This document shows positions 22,600-33,719 of a DNA stretch of 64,000 nt, piece by piece (positions within the stretch are counted from its first letter, which is position 1; each line of letters starts with the position of its first letter). Below the pieces are notes generated by a model. It was given only the letters and a program-made list of their open reading frames with translations, had not been told where the DNA came from and ran no database searches. A program made the translations under genes and the position numbers. Origin of the DNA: Aspidapion aeneum (Eukaryota > Arthropoda > Insecta > Coleoptera > Brentidae); assembly GCA_963576565.1 (NCBI GenBank), contig OY755039.1, forward strand, positions 129,880,140 to 129,944,139, given 5' to 3'.

Positions 22600-24840
22600 T
22601 AATTCAAAAATAACCCCTGAAATGGTTAAACTCTAAAATTCGTGTTATTTGCATCTTTTCCAAAATATTCCCGAGTTCAGGATATAACAGAGTTTTTAAA
22701 AAAAACTGATTTTTTTGTGTGGTGGATTAAACTTATAAGAAAAAATACCATGTAAAATTTTATTATTTTTGAATCACTATAAAGAAAATCCATAATATAA
22801 CTGTTTTAACTAATCTAATCCATTTGAGCCATCAGTTCATTTGGATATAACTCCTAGGTGGTAGGGGACCGAATAAGAGGCGAGTTTGCTTTTAACTCGC
22901 AATTCAAGTAATTATGCAATTTGTCTTAATTAAAATTAGCCCCCCCCCCCCAAACGAATGAAGCATAATTTGACTGATCAAGTCCATTTAGTATACGAGA
23001 TACAATTTTCTCCGAAAATGTTTAGCCTAGGGGGGACACCTTTTTTCTTCCAACTATCTTATTTTTCTGACATTTTTGTTCATAGCAACATTTATTTATT
23101 GTTTTTACCAAGAAATTTTTTCTGTCGTAAGTTTTTTCGATAAGGACTAAAAAAAGTTTTTAATTTTTCTATTTTGCTATTTATTTTTTGAAGTTTTGAG
23201 AATATTTTTCTTTTGCGGAACAACCTTTCTGCATTGTATTAAGTTTTTTTAAAATTATTCGCATACGGCGCATTTTTTAAAAATTTTCTGTGGACTTGGA
23301 ATAGCGCAAATTTTTTCTCATTTAACCAAAATTATATCTCTAACAGTTACCGAGATCCCCATGTAGGAAATTTTTACTTGAGATACCCTGTATAGCTAAC
23401 TAAGGATAAAAGTGTGATTAATTAAATATACTGATCAACAATTGGAGAGACGAACCTGAATTGTTTACTCAGATTTGTAGATTTATTACTGCTGAACCAT
23501 TAACCCGAATTAAATAAAACATTTTCTTTTTGATAGAGCGATTTATCCTTTATTATGGCAATAATTTATTATAGTCTACGAATAAGCAGATAACTTGATT
23601 AAAGGGGCAAAATACAATGTTGTAAAAATCCCGAGAAAATAAAATTAGATTTTATTTTTATTTGTATTTCCTTAAGAGTATGACTTCTACATTGAATATA
23701 TCAGTGGCGGATCCAAGGCGGTTAGAGATTGAAGGCTCGCCCTTTTTTCTTTGTGACATTTAATCTATTAATTAGCTCCACTTAACAAGAAATAGGTAGT
23801 ATATGCATAAACCACAAATTCTTATAAAATTTGCCTGCAGCGCTGGTTTTCTAAATTACCACCTTATTTTCTCACATTTTTGACTTATGGCGCCTTTTAT
23901 CTACTCATTGTGCTAGATTTGAAAACTCAAACTGTCTTAAAACAACAAATAGAATAGTACTTTTCCTAATCAGTGCGCAAAGTTATGTTTTTCGGCATGC
24001 GAAAGCAGTTAGGCGAACGCTAACTAAAATTATCATCAAAATAAAAAAAAATACACACACACCACATCGAAGTGCTTGCAACTCTAAACTGACATGAAAT
24101 AGTTGTATGACAACGTATTTTAGTTGTTAAGGAAACAAAACGCATTTGACACAAAAACGCGTCTATACCTAATATGGTACAAGATTTCCCGCACGGTGTG
24201 TGGTTCTTTGCTGCCCCTTACCTTCAAAAATCCATACTGTGCCACTGGATCATGTCGTATCCTTAAAACTACAAAGATATAACTCAAAAAATTACAAGGC
24301 TTCATTTCCTAACAAGTAATTAGGAAGTTGTCCAATATTCTTAATCCTAAAATTATGTTTATTTTAACAAAATGACAATATACATGCGAAAATTTAACAG
24401 TTATTTTGTTAATTATGTAAAATTTTATTTATTGAGTTAGGGCTTATAGTTTTGTGTGATATAGCGATGCGACGATCTTATTATCATCTAAATAAACAAT
24501 AATATTGTGTCGAATTACTCAAAAACACCCTATATACCAAAGCCTTTTACCATATAATATGTAGTAAACGTGGGAAAGTAATATTCTGGAAAATATGGAA
24601 TATTTTACGTTCGTTTGCACCACTACTAAAACTATAAAAATGTTATTTTACGAGATATCTGCAAAGCTTAAATAAAGAGACTTTATGTATCCTGGTATGT
24701 AAAAATATGGATAGTTCAAATATTTTCATTATTTTTGATTATATTTCAGTTACCATCCGTAAACATTAATTTTTTTTTAAATTCATTAATTAAATATTTC
24801 GAAACGAGTTTGAGAGTAAAGAGTGCAAACAAAAAAGTTA
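22600..24840. other. Unclassified AT-rich sequence
   Basis: Includes a C homopolymer (about 22940-22951), a hAT-like start (cagtggcggatccaaggcgg near 23704) without a partner end, and accctgtata at about 23385. No gene or bounded element can be supported. Confidence 0.35.
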
Positions 24841-24885
24841 TACAGGGTGTCCCAAATTCGATGTGTTTGGAGATTTTAGTTTGAC
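24841..24885. repeat. Isolated ACAGGGTGTCCCAAAT end
   Basis: tacagggtgtcccaaattcg at 24841 matches the complement of the right end of the MITE at 6792. It abuts the point where the LINE at 24890 loses its coding sequence, so it may be the inserted or rearranged element that cut it. Confidence 0.5.
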
Positions 24886-24889
24886 ATTT

Positions 24890-26100
24890 TTATGTAAGAT
24901 TGTTTAGTGAACTGCGTTTCTGACACAACACAGACGTCAATTTTTTCTAGAATGTCGAGGATCACTTGCAACTCTTGCTCATGTTGCAAGAAACCATTGG
25001 CATTCCAGGCTAGAATTCTTAGATTACTGACCATTTTGAGGCATATTAGTAGCTCCGTTATTGCTACTTTCTAGTTTAGTTATTCGCCCATCAGATTTGT
25101 TTAATTTCTCCAAAATTAGTTGCATTGTTTGTTCCATAGTATTTCGACTACCGATGCTACCATCAGGTAGGTATAGTAGCTGTTGCTGCTACTTGGCTAT
25201 ATGTCCTTATCACAGAGTTTTGTGTGATTGTGTTTCTTGTCTGTTGATTTTGTCCATTTCTACCCACGTTTGGTATAGAGTCGGTTTCTTAGGTTTACTT
25301 TTCAATTTTTGTATTTCTTTAGAAACAAGGCATCCTCTGTAATTAGCAGAATGCTTACATCCACAACGGCTATTGCGTTTGGCCTAGATTCTTTTGGTTT
25401 GAGGCATTCTACAGTAAGATGTTTTCGCATCCATTTTACGCAACGTGGTTCTTTAGCGCAATATGTGTGTCCATAAGATTGACTTTTGCATTGAGGGAGC
25501 AATTTTGAGGGTTTTAGTTTTTTATTTCCATTTTAATTCCAAGAAAACTGAAAATTTCAGAAATTTTGTTGATATCTTCAGCGTTGCTCCATTTCAGTTT
25601 GTTGCAGGCTTCCAGTGCCTTCTCTTTTTTTTTTGTAGATCAGCTACAATTTTTTCTGGGTCAAATGAGAAGTATAGCCTATTTGCTATTACCTGGCCTT
25701 ATTTGTTTGTTTTCGTATAAGTGCCATTGGTGCTTAAATAAATTTAGCACTTTATTTACCACCCGATAGCTGTCTGCGGCTTGTACATTTATTATCATTA
25801 TTAAAAACTTTTATTGTAACTCCTTGTATATTATTTACCTTTTCATAAATATCGTTAATATTATTTACGCCACTTGCCTTGATCGGTGGAGGTAATCGAG
25901 CTTTTTTAACCTTAGTATGGGGTTCATTATTTTTTGGGTCATTGAAGCGCGTTTTTCCAAACATTTCCTTTTTGTCTGATCCACTCAGTTTCTCTTGCCT
26001 CTCTCTTTTTGAGTGACTTTTCCGTCTAAATCTGCAAACTTTTTTTGCATACTTTTCAGTTGACTTCGAAGATAATCCACACATTTTTTTTCGTTTTGGG
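24890..26100 (-). pseudogene. Jockey-type LINE, ORF1 and the first part of the ORF2 endonuclease
   Basis: On the minus strand, 26084-25752 is a Lys-rich ORF1 start. Disrupted frames follow with HLYENKQIRP, then at 25502-25302 a degenerate zinc-knuckle region (QCKSQSYGHTYCAKEPRCVK, HLTVECLKPKESRPNA) typical of the gag-like ORF1 of Jockey LINEs. At 25034 an ATG opens VSNLRILAWNANGFLQHEQE and DVCVVSETQFTKQSY, the N-terminus of the apurinic-type endonuclease. The coding text stops at about 24890. Unusually for a LINE, the 5' part is kept and the 3' part is missing. Confidence 0.85.
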
Positions 26101-26104
26101 TTTT

Positions 26105-26740
26105 ATTCCATTTGCTATATAAAACTTCTCCATTTTGTGTACTAGCATAAGTATCCTAAAATAATTCGTCATTATCCGTTATTTATTGATTTTGTTTGTG
26201 TTTGTCGTTCATTTTTAAAACGCCCAACTAATTTTTGTAGTAGCGGCTACACGCTCCAAAGACTTATGGTAGAAATGTGTTGATTCCAACAATAATTCGT
26301 CACTTTTTGGTTCTGTCCACTATCTAGTATCACGAAAAAGTAGAGCTTTCGTAAAAACGACCCTCTAAACTACTTCTTAGGATTGTTACTTGATAGTATA
26401 TTCTGATAGTCTTCTCTACCACGACAGGACGTTGCCAAAGTTTGACTTTCTTTTTAGTCGTTATTTTGTAGTCGCCGTGACTTTTGTAATTTACTTAATT
26501 ACCACTAGAAAGTTAAGCTTTATTGAAGTCGCAAACAAGTGTATCCGACAACTACATTATAACTTTAATTTTTACCACAATAGTTTGTGTGATCATAGTA
26601 ACATCTGAAAGTTAGATAGTTAGTTAGTAGTCGTAAATACTTTAACTTTTTTTTAGTGTCGATTTTTTAAAGTTGACACTACCTCCTGTTTCTACTTTGA
26701 GAACGTAGACTTTTTGCAGTCGCATCTTGGTCGCGCTTAT
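26105..26740. other. Unclassified sequence upstream of the LINE ORF1
   Basis: May include the 5' untranslated region of the LINE at 24890-26100, but no promoter motif could be assigned. No other feature. Confidence 0.35.
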
Positions 26741-26744
26741 TCTT

Positions 26745-27125
26745 AACCCTACTTTTGCGTCCGTATGGTGTCCGGAGATAAGAATAGCACCAAGGTAACC
26801 CCTAGGCCTGTCGTACGAGGCGACTAAAGGGGTCTCGACCCATGGGTAAATGGGTAGTCTGGTAACGGACGAGCATTGACTGGTATGTTAACAGAAAAAA
26901 AAAATTAACTGGTAACCTTTGGGATCACACCAGATAACATCTATGGTAAAGGGAATGGGTTAATCTGGTGATTCTTTGAACGGATTCGGTGGATAGATAG
27001 ATTAATTTATTATCTGAGTCGAACATAGTCGGGCCCAGAAAGGCTGCCTAGATGCCCGGTTAGATCCTTTAAGGGTGCTAACAGCCACTACCGTACATTC
27101 ATACATTCATTCAACCCTACTTTTG
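26745..27125 (+). mobile_element. 355-bp retroposon with perfect 13-bp target duplication
   Basis: AACCCTACTTTTG occurs at 26745-26757 and again at 27113-27125, immediately flanking a 355-bp insert. The insert ends in an imperfect CATTCATACATTCATT tail, as expected for a LINE-mobilised sequence in plus orientation. Near its start it contains cctgtcgtacgaggcgacta, a block I associate with 5' regions of some insect LINEs. There is no ORF. It could be a SINE-like element or an internally deleted LINE. It sits directly upstream of the Gypsy relic. Confidence 0.8.
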
Positions 27126-27144
27126 TGGCTCCTTTTATAAATAA

Positions 27145-28255
27145 TTCAATCTCGCGAGCAGGTATCACCAAATTCAAACGGATTCAAACGACGTACAGAA
27201 AACGGCATTTTCAACCGATACGGGCCACTATGAATTTAGACGCATGCCTTTCGGGTTGAAAAATGCACCCTCGACCTTTCAAAGGGCGATGAATAACGTC
27301 CTACGCGGTTTTCAAAACGAAATCTGTTTAGTATATCTCGATAATATAATGGTATTTTCCACCTTTCTTCAAGAACATATTGACCGTTTAAGAGCTATCT
27401 GAAAGGCTAACTTTAAAATCCACCTCGACAAAAGTAAATTTCTTCACAAAGAAGTCACCTACTTAGGACACATTATAACAAGTTCGGGAGTAAAGCCAAA
27501 CCCTGATAAAATCATAGCTGTCAAAAACTATCCATTACCAAAAAGTCAAAAAGAAATAAAAGGATTTTTGGGACTAGCGGGCTATTACAGACGTTTTATT
27601 AAAGATTTTGTTAAAGTCGCTAAGCCATTAACGGCTTGTTTAAAGAAAAACTTAAACATTCTCCCGCTTTTATAGAATCTTTCAATCACCTTAAACATTT
27701 ACTCAATAATGCCCCAATTCTTAAATATCCTGATTTTACGCAACCCTCCGTATTAACCACAAACACCTCTAACATAGCTTTAGGCGCTGTTTTGTCGCAA
27801 GGCAATCCCAATCGCGTACGCTTCGCGCACTCTAAATGAAACCAAACAACGATATAGGACCATTGAGAAAGAACTGTTAGGAATAGTGTGGGCGTGTAAA
27901 TATTTTAGACCGTATTTGTATGGCCAAAAATTTACTATTAATACAGATCACCGACCATTGCTATGGCTCGCTAATTTAAAAGAACCTAATAGTAAACTGA
28001 TACGATGGAAAATCAAATTAGATGAGAATAATATCTACAAGAGCGGCCAGTGAAATGCTAATGCTGATGCACTTTTACGCATACAATTAAACACGATCGA
28101 AACGGATTCAACAGTAAATTCACCTGGAGATATCGATCTTGATATTGAACAATGTTTGGGTCTAAAATACGATCCTAATGCAATAAACCCACGGGACATC
28201 TCAGAACAAATTGAAGCAATAGAACAACCAAATGAAATCCGAAAATTAATATAAT
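27145..28255 (+). pseudogene. Ty3/Gypsy pol relic: reverse transcriptase and RNase H
   Basis: Plus-strand frames read [49 protein letters not shown], then [48 protein letters not shown] (reverse transcriptase), followed by [36 protein letters not shown] and [18 protein letters not shown] (RNase H). Expected catalytic aspartates are replaced by Asn in LDLASG (NLAS), YLDD (YLDN) and the first RNase H position (TTNTS). Stops (27400-27402, near 28050) and frame changes confirm inactivity. Long terminal repeats were not identified. This is a decayed insect LTR element, not an active virus-like copy. Confidence 0.92.
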
Positions 28256-28588
28256 ATCCAATATAAGAATTAAAAATCCTTTAGACACAAGTCAAACTCA
28301 AAATCAATCATCTATTATCGAAACAGATACAATTTTCAATATTACCCAAATTCAATTACCCAAATACGAACCAAAATAAAAACCAACTACCTCAGACAGT
28401 TCACACAGTACATAGCACAAATGCTGATCAAAACTACACATCGATGACCCTTTTAGGGTCATTATTAATAATAAAACAAACCAAATATTGAACAAGAAAG
28501 AAAGAAACATTCGACGGGAATAAAATCATTCATGCCACAATACCTAATTTTTAAAATAATATTTAAATCACTCCCCCACATATCTGAG
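28256..28588 (+). pseudogene. Probable continuation of the Gypsy pol spacer
   Basis: Low-complexity Asn/Ile/Thr-rich broken frames (RIKNPLDTSQTQNQSS, DDPFRVIINNKTNQIL) follow the RNase H region in position and style of the segment between RNase H and integrase. Support is positional. It ends where a foldback element begins. Confidence 0.45.
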
Positions 28589-29182
28589 GGCACGGCAGTG
28601 CCTCGCCAAGTTCGCGCGCCGTAACCATCTTTTCTTGAAACATTTCAGCCGATATTTGACCTACCTAAAACTCTACTTCGGAATGAGCTACGAATATCAA
28701 ACTTTGCACAGTCGTAGATCTCCATGGAGTTAACAACCCCTCCAAGTTTGATGGAATTCCATTATTATTATTTTCGGAAAAGAAATATATATATCATAAC
28801 AAAAACATTTCATGCAAAAAAAAGCCAAGTACGCGAAAATGGCACTCCGTAAAAAGAATTGAGATAAAAGTAAAGCAAACTTCTCCAATACAAATTTCAA
28901 AATGAAAGGTTCTTACTAGTTTGGAAATATTTTTCTAAACTTTGCTCAGTCAGTGAGTGGCAATTTCGACGTTTTCTGAAATATCGTAACTACTTTACTA
29001 CTTTATGGGAGTCCATAAAACTTGGAGAGGTTGTTAACTCTATGAAGATCTACGACTGTGCAAAGTTTGGAGCTGCGTAGCTCATTCCGAAGTAGAGTTT
29101 TAGATAGGTCAAATATGGGCTGAAATGTTTCAAGAAAAGATGGTACAGGAGTTTATGCGAACTTGGCGGGGCACTGCCGCAC
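28589..29182. mobile_element. Foldback element with GCGGCAGTGCC ends
   Basis: Left end ggcacggcagtgcctcgcca and right end gcggggcactgccgc are inverted. The arms pair over about 170 bases (accatcttttcttgaaacat, tttcagcc, actctacttcggaatgagct, cagtcgtagatc). The centre carries an aaagccaagtacgcgaaaat block also found at 32110 and 32430. Related right-half fragments occur at 33180-33710. It lies within the Gypsy relic. Confidence 0.85.
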
Positions 29183-29189
29183 GGAGGTC

Positions 29190-29430
29190 AGCTTGTCTAA
29201 TTTAGACGATCGAAACTTCCATGTCGAACTATTTTCTATCATTACCACTAAGTCTTAAAAAAGTGCCCAATTACCTTATTAGTAAACCCCAATTTAGAAA
29301 CCGATCAACTAACTCGTTGTCACGACGACAAGTCATAGGCCGCTTGATAGCTGGTATAATGATCTGCACTTATTCCGCGCGGAAAGACGATTTTTAAAAT
29401 TGCTCCAACTTGGTAAACCAGAGTTTATAT
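29190..29430 (+). pseudogene. Possible Gypsy pol fragment beyond the foldback element
   Basis: A short frame reads NLDDRNFHVELFSIITTKS, which could be the pol text between RNase H and integrase resuming after the insertion. No integrase zinc-binding or catalytic motif is visible, so this is weak. Confidence 0.25.
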
Positions 29431-30097
29431 GGTGATTTCTTCACGTATAATATAAAGATAGGTTAGTGTCTTTAATTTTTACTAATAAACCATTTACAAA
29501 GTTTCAATTTGCTTATTAAAAAAATTAGAAAAAGTTGTGTAGTGAATTGTTATAATTTTTCAAATATGTGTTATATATATTGGCGCATGGGATTGGCCAC
29601 AAGACACCGGTTTCACAGGATAAAAATCAATCCGTTTTGAACTATGTATGTGCAAATAGTGAATATAAAGACTACGATAAAGAATATCAGTGCATGGTAA
29701 AAAAACCTTGCAAAATCTGATAGTGATTGATCTATATTGATATATAGTATAGCAATATTAATAAATTTAGTTAAATTTTTATGAATAAACTATGGTAAAT
29801 AAAAAAAAGCTTTAAGCTAATTAAGTACACACACTCTCATAATATCAATTTTTCAAGTTATTTGCTTAAGAGGACAAAAACGATATGCGAGATTATTTTT
29901 GGAGGCGACTGTACCATCTCCAGAATGCACAGTATATTAAAATAAAAAATTTTAAGGCCTGGTTGACCTTTCCTAACTTTCAGCATCAATTTGTCAAAAT
30001 TACAACCATAAAATAATTTCGATCGTTCAGAACCGACAAGCTGACCACTATGTGCCGTGCGAGGGGTGGCTCGGTATTTCCTTTTGGTGTACAGGTT
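29431..30097. other. Unclassified AT-rich sequence
   Basis: No feature could be supported. Confidence 0.35.
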
Positions 30098-30235
30098 AGA
30101 GGAAATACCAGGAAATACTTGGGAAGTACTGGGAAATATACTAGGAAATACCGGGAAGTGCTTGGGAAATAGTAGGAAATACCATTGTAATTTGAGGAAA
30201 TACTGGGAAATACCAGGAAATACCGTAGGAACTTT
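30098..30235. repeat. Minisatellite of GGAAATACYRG-like units
   Basis: About a dozen degenerate units (aggaaataccagg, gggaaatactagg, gggaagtactggg) immediately left of the second palindrome-ended element. Open frames across it on both strands are a by-product. Confidence 0.85.
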
Positions 30236-30237
30236 TA

Positions 30238-31159
30238 AAATACTCTGCCAATATATGGGCACCTAAGATGACACTAGGTACTGTAATGCGCGTGTGAGCT
30301 AATCTAACTAAAAACTGAAATATATTTTATTCAACTCCAGACTCAATTACCTTTCGTTTGATACCACACAAGCCATGTTTTGACTTAAACTATTATTTTT
30401 AAAATCTACCCCCACCCTTTTTTTTAAAACTAAAATGTATTTTGTTTAACTCCAGACTTAATTACCTTTCGTTTGATATCACAAACGCCATATTTTCACT
30501 TAAACTCTAATTTTTGAAATCTACCTTACCCTTTTTTTTAAATAAAATAAAATGTTTTTTGCTTAACTCCAGACTCAATTACCTGATGATGGCTAATAAT
30601 GCAGAGGCCTTAGTGGTATATCTTTGAGCCAAAGTGTTAGGCCTAAATCATTTATTGTTGTAATCTGCAGAGTTTTTTCATGTACTGGGTGGAAAAAAAA
30701 ATATGCCACTTTAGTCAAACTCAGTATGTAGGTACGTGGGCACAATAGATCCATTTGTGGTCGCAGTGCATGGAGGTCCAGTAGGGCCTGCCACCACTTT
30801 TGAATACATACATACATACAATTACCTTTCGTTTGATATCACACACGCCATATTTCCACATAAATTCTAATTTTTGAAATCTTTTATTTGGCCTGCGTTC
30901 GGTGGATTTTATTCATTTTGAAATGGGAAATATCGACCCAAGCTTAGGTACCAAATTTCATTTAAATCGGGCAAGCGGTTTTTGAGTTATGCGGGTCGGT
31001 CGTTACAGACAGACAGACAGCGCGACAAAAAAGTTTCAAAATCATCTGAAACGTAAAGACATATAAAAACCTTTGAAATCGGAGCAATTTTTTTTTCTTG
31101 AAAAAATTAGGGTCACCATAGCTCGCTCACACTATTATAGTATAGTAGTAGTGTAAGCT
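30238..31159. mobile_element. Palindrome-ended repeat family, copy 2, with a retroposon inside
   Basis: Starts aatactctgccaatatatgg like 19509 and ends in the same palindrome (31120-31159, here with an extra CTCG). Tandem units with caattacctttcgtttgata recur at about 30346, 30459, 30577 and 30820. A 234-bp insert interrupts one unit and duplicates CAATTACCT. A cagacagaca run is at about 31007. Confidence 0.85.
30576..30827 (+). mobile_element. SINE-like retroposon, 9-bp target duplication, ATAC tail
   Basis: CAATTACCT is perfectly duplicated at 30576-30584 and 30819-30827. The insert (30585-30818) ends in ATACATACATACATAC. The uninterrupted caattacctttcg text of the neighbouring tandem units confirms the target. 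A relative with a 60-base internal deletion is at 53653-53816. No polymerase III boxes were confidently seen, so it may instead be the 3' end of an unknown LINE. Confidence 0.85.
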
Positions 31160-31344
31160 AATACAACTTGCATACCAGTTTCTTAGCCTCTTTTCTAGTT
31201 TACATTAAAGTTGGTGGCTTTGAAAATATACCATTTTTGTTATCTTCACTATGTTTTAAATAAATACAAGTAATATTACATTTTGATCAAGTTTTTCGCA
31301 ATTTTCTCGAAATTTTCGAGGTGTTATGATAAAACAGACCACTT

Positions 31345-31785
31345 TTTACTTTCCTGGCCCGTGCAGCAATGGCTAGAGGAAGTATTGTTTTCGACGAAAA
31401 AAAATGTTTTTGAGATAACTCCGAAAATGTGTTATTTGTATGTATTTTGACCTTATGATCTTGACAATATCGTCGTGACGTTGGTCCGTATATGTGTATG
31501 TCTGTCCGTAACACGATAGCTCCTGAATCACTAAACCGATTTTTATGAAATTAAATTGAAATTTCGGTAAAATATATAAAATGTAATAAGAGCTGATTAG
31601 ATTTTGGGCAAAATCCATTAATGCTATAATGAAAGTTTTTCTTAACTCCTTAGCGAAGTTTAATTTATGTTATCACTAAAAACTTTGTAGGTGCTTCCGT
31701 TTCTGAGACATTTATAATAAACTGTTTTCAAGGCTGATATAGAGTTGAGTTCACTTGGAGTGTGCTAATGGGCTAGGAAGGTATC
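31345..31785. repeat. CCTGGCCCGTGC-type dispersed repeat, fullest copy
   Basis: Begins actttcctggcccgtgc at about 31347 and ends gggctaggaaggtatc near 31785; these form a short inverted pair. It shares atgtttttgagat and caatatcgtcgtgacg with 2880-2970, and gtccgtaacacgatagctcct with 19210. No coding content. Confidence 0.6.
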
Positions 31786-32044
31786 AGATCCATCATGGAT
31801 GTATTTATTTTTATGTTTTATGTCAGTGTTGTAATTTTAAGTTTTTTCTCTGTGCGATTTATTCCATCTGGTTCATTTTTCCAGTGCGGGTATTTCCTGT
31901 GCGCTCGTTTCTCTGTCTGCTTTTTTCATGTGTGCTTATTTTCGAGATTCTAAGAAAGCAATTCCGCGAAAATATTATATAACGGGGAGAATTTAGTGAC
32001 ATAAAGGCAAGGAATAAATAAGAAAAGTAAGATAAAAACATTTT

Positions 32045-32093
32045 TTACCTCAGACTGGATTTGAACCAGCAACTTTCCATTTACCAGGCTGAT
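32045..32093 (-). repeat. tRNA-like fragment with a polymerase III B box
   Basis: On the minus strand GTATCAGCCTGGTAAATGG is followed by GTTGCTGGTTCAAATCCAG, which contains a good B-box/T-arm (GGTTCAAATCC, 32057-32067). The 5' half of a tRNA (acceptor, D-arm, A box) is missing, so this is not a tRNA gene. It may be a SINE remnant. Confidence 0.4.
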
Positions 32094-32094
32094 A

Positions 32095-32465
32095 CAAAAC
32101 ATTTCCTGTAAAAAAAGCCAAGTACACGAAAACGGTATTCCGTAAAAAGAGTTGAGATAAAAGTAAAGCCAATATCTCCAATACAAATTTCTAAATGAAA
32201 AGTTCTTGCTAGTTTGAAAATGTTTTTCTTAACTTGGCTATTACAGCCAAACTTCTTTACATTCAATTTTGCAGTGTCTATGAATCATTTGCTGCCATAG
32301 TAGCCAAGTTTAGAAAAACATTTCCAAACTAGTAAAAACTTTTCATTTTGAAGTTTGTATTGAAGAAATTGGCTTTACTTTTATCTCAATTCTTTTTACG
32401 GAATACCATTTTCGTGTACTTGGCTTTTTTTACATAAAATGTTTTTGTTATGATTTCACTCCTTT
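32095..32465. mobile_element. Foldback element, AAAGCCAAGTACACG arms
   Basis: The left arm (taaaaaaagccaagtacacg, gtaaaaagagttgagataaa, gtaaagccaatatctcc) is the inverse of the right arm ending about 32460 (ttggctttacttttatctca, cgtgtacttggcttttttta). The arms are about 130 bases with a spacer of about 110. The same arm sequence makes up the centre of the foldback at 28589-29182, so the two families share modules. Confidence 0.82.
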
Positions 32466-32559
32466 TTTAAAGGATTTGAAAATATTTGAGTTTTAAAGTA
32501 GTCAAATCTTCGGAATATTGTTCACATCTTTTGCAATGCTTTATTTAAAATTTTGAGGT

Positions 32560-33520
32560 TTTTTAATTTTTTCCTAGTTTTATCATAATTCCTATCAGTC
32601 TTTCAAAGCCAGCACTTTAGCGTTTCTGGAAGTGGACAATGTCACTTTTACATAACTTTAAATTTATGGGGAGGGCAGTAAATTAAAATTTTGGTGTTTT
32701 TAAATTTCTTCCTATAGTTTTATCATAGTTACTATCAGACTGCCAAATTGTTCCGTTCAGCCTTCCAAAGCTCAACTTTCTAGCGTGTCTGAAAGTGGGC
32801 AAAGTTAATTAAAATTTTGAGGGTTTTTAAATTTTTTCCCATAGTTTTATCATAGTTACTATTAGACTGCCAAAGCTTAGCTCTCTAGCGTTTCTGGAAG
32901 TGGACAATGTTACTTTTACATAACTTTACATTTATAGGGGAGGGAAGGAAAATAAAATATTGGGGTTTTTAATTTATATTTATAGTTTTATCATAGTTCC
33001 TTTCAGTCTGCCAAAGCTCAGCTTTCTAGCGTTTTTGGAAGTGGACAATGTTACTTTTACATAACTTTACATGTGTAGGGGAGGGGAGTAAATTATAATT
33101 TTAGGGTATTTTGATTTTTCCAAGAGTTTGCATAATTTCTATCAGTCTGCCAAATTTCAGCTTTATGCTACAACGCTGAGTCTGAGTGAACGAGTGGCAA
33201 TTTCGATGTTTTTTAAAATTTCGTAACGACTTAACTACTTTATGGAAGGCTATGAAACTTGGAGGGATTGTTAACTCTATGAAGATCTAGGACTGTGCTG
33301 AAATGTTTCAAGAAAATATGGTACGGCGGTAATATAGTTTTACCATAGTTCCTTTTAGTCTCCCAAAGCTCAGCTTTCTAGCGTTTTTGGAAGTGGGCAA
33401 TGTTACTTTTACATAACTTTACATGTATAGGGGAGGGGAGTAAATTATAATTTTAGGGTATTTTGATTTTTCCAAGAGTTTGCATAATTTCTATAAGTCT
33501 GCCAAATTTCAGCTTTATGG
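32560..33520. repeat. Minisatellite with TAGTTTTATCATAGTT units
   Basis: Degenerate units of about 130-150 bases start at about 32575, 32715, 32842, 32992 and 33335. Each has tagttttatcatagtt, ctgccaaagctcagctttc, tagcgtttctggaagtgg and ttacataactttaca. The last two units are carried on a larger duplication of about 350 bases that also includes the tactttatggaa and tgaagatctacgactgtgc text. Confidence 0.82.
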
Positions 33521-33715
33521 TACAAAGCTGAGTTTGAGTGAATGAGGCAATTTCGATGTTTTTTAAAATTTCGACTTTACTACTTTATGGAAGTCTATGA
33601 AACTTGGAGGAATTGTTAACTCTATGAAGATCTACGACTGTGCTGAAATGTTTTAAGAAAAGATGGTACGGCAGATTCCACGAACTTGGTGGGGAACTGC
33701 CGTGTCCCTAGATTA
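33140..33715. repeat. Two right-half fragments of the GGCAGT foldback family
   Basis: 33180-33320 and 33545-33708 both read caatttcgatgttttttaaa, ttaactctatgaagatcta, gctgaaatgttt and ggtacggc, as in 29000-29160. The second ends ggggaactgccgtgtccc near 33712, the expected terminus. Confidence 0.7.
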
Positions 33716-33719
33716 TTTT

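Noticed and set aside
23704..23760. CAGTGGCGGATCC start as a complete hAT element (also near 52186 and 59465)
   Set aside because: No matching inverted end or 8-bp duplication could be found for any of these; they are at most isolated ends.
32045..32093. tRNA gene on the minus strand
   Set aside because: A T-arm/B-box is visible, but the acceptor stem, D-arm and A box are missing, so no cloverleaf is possible.
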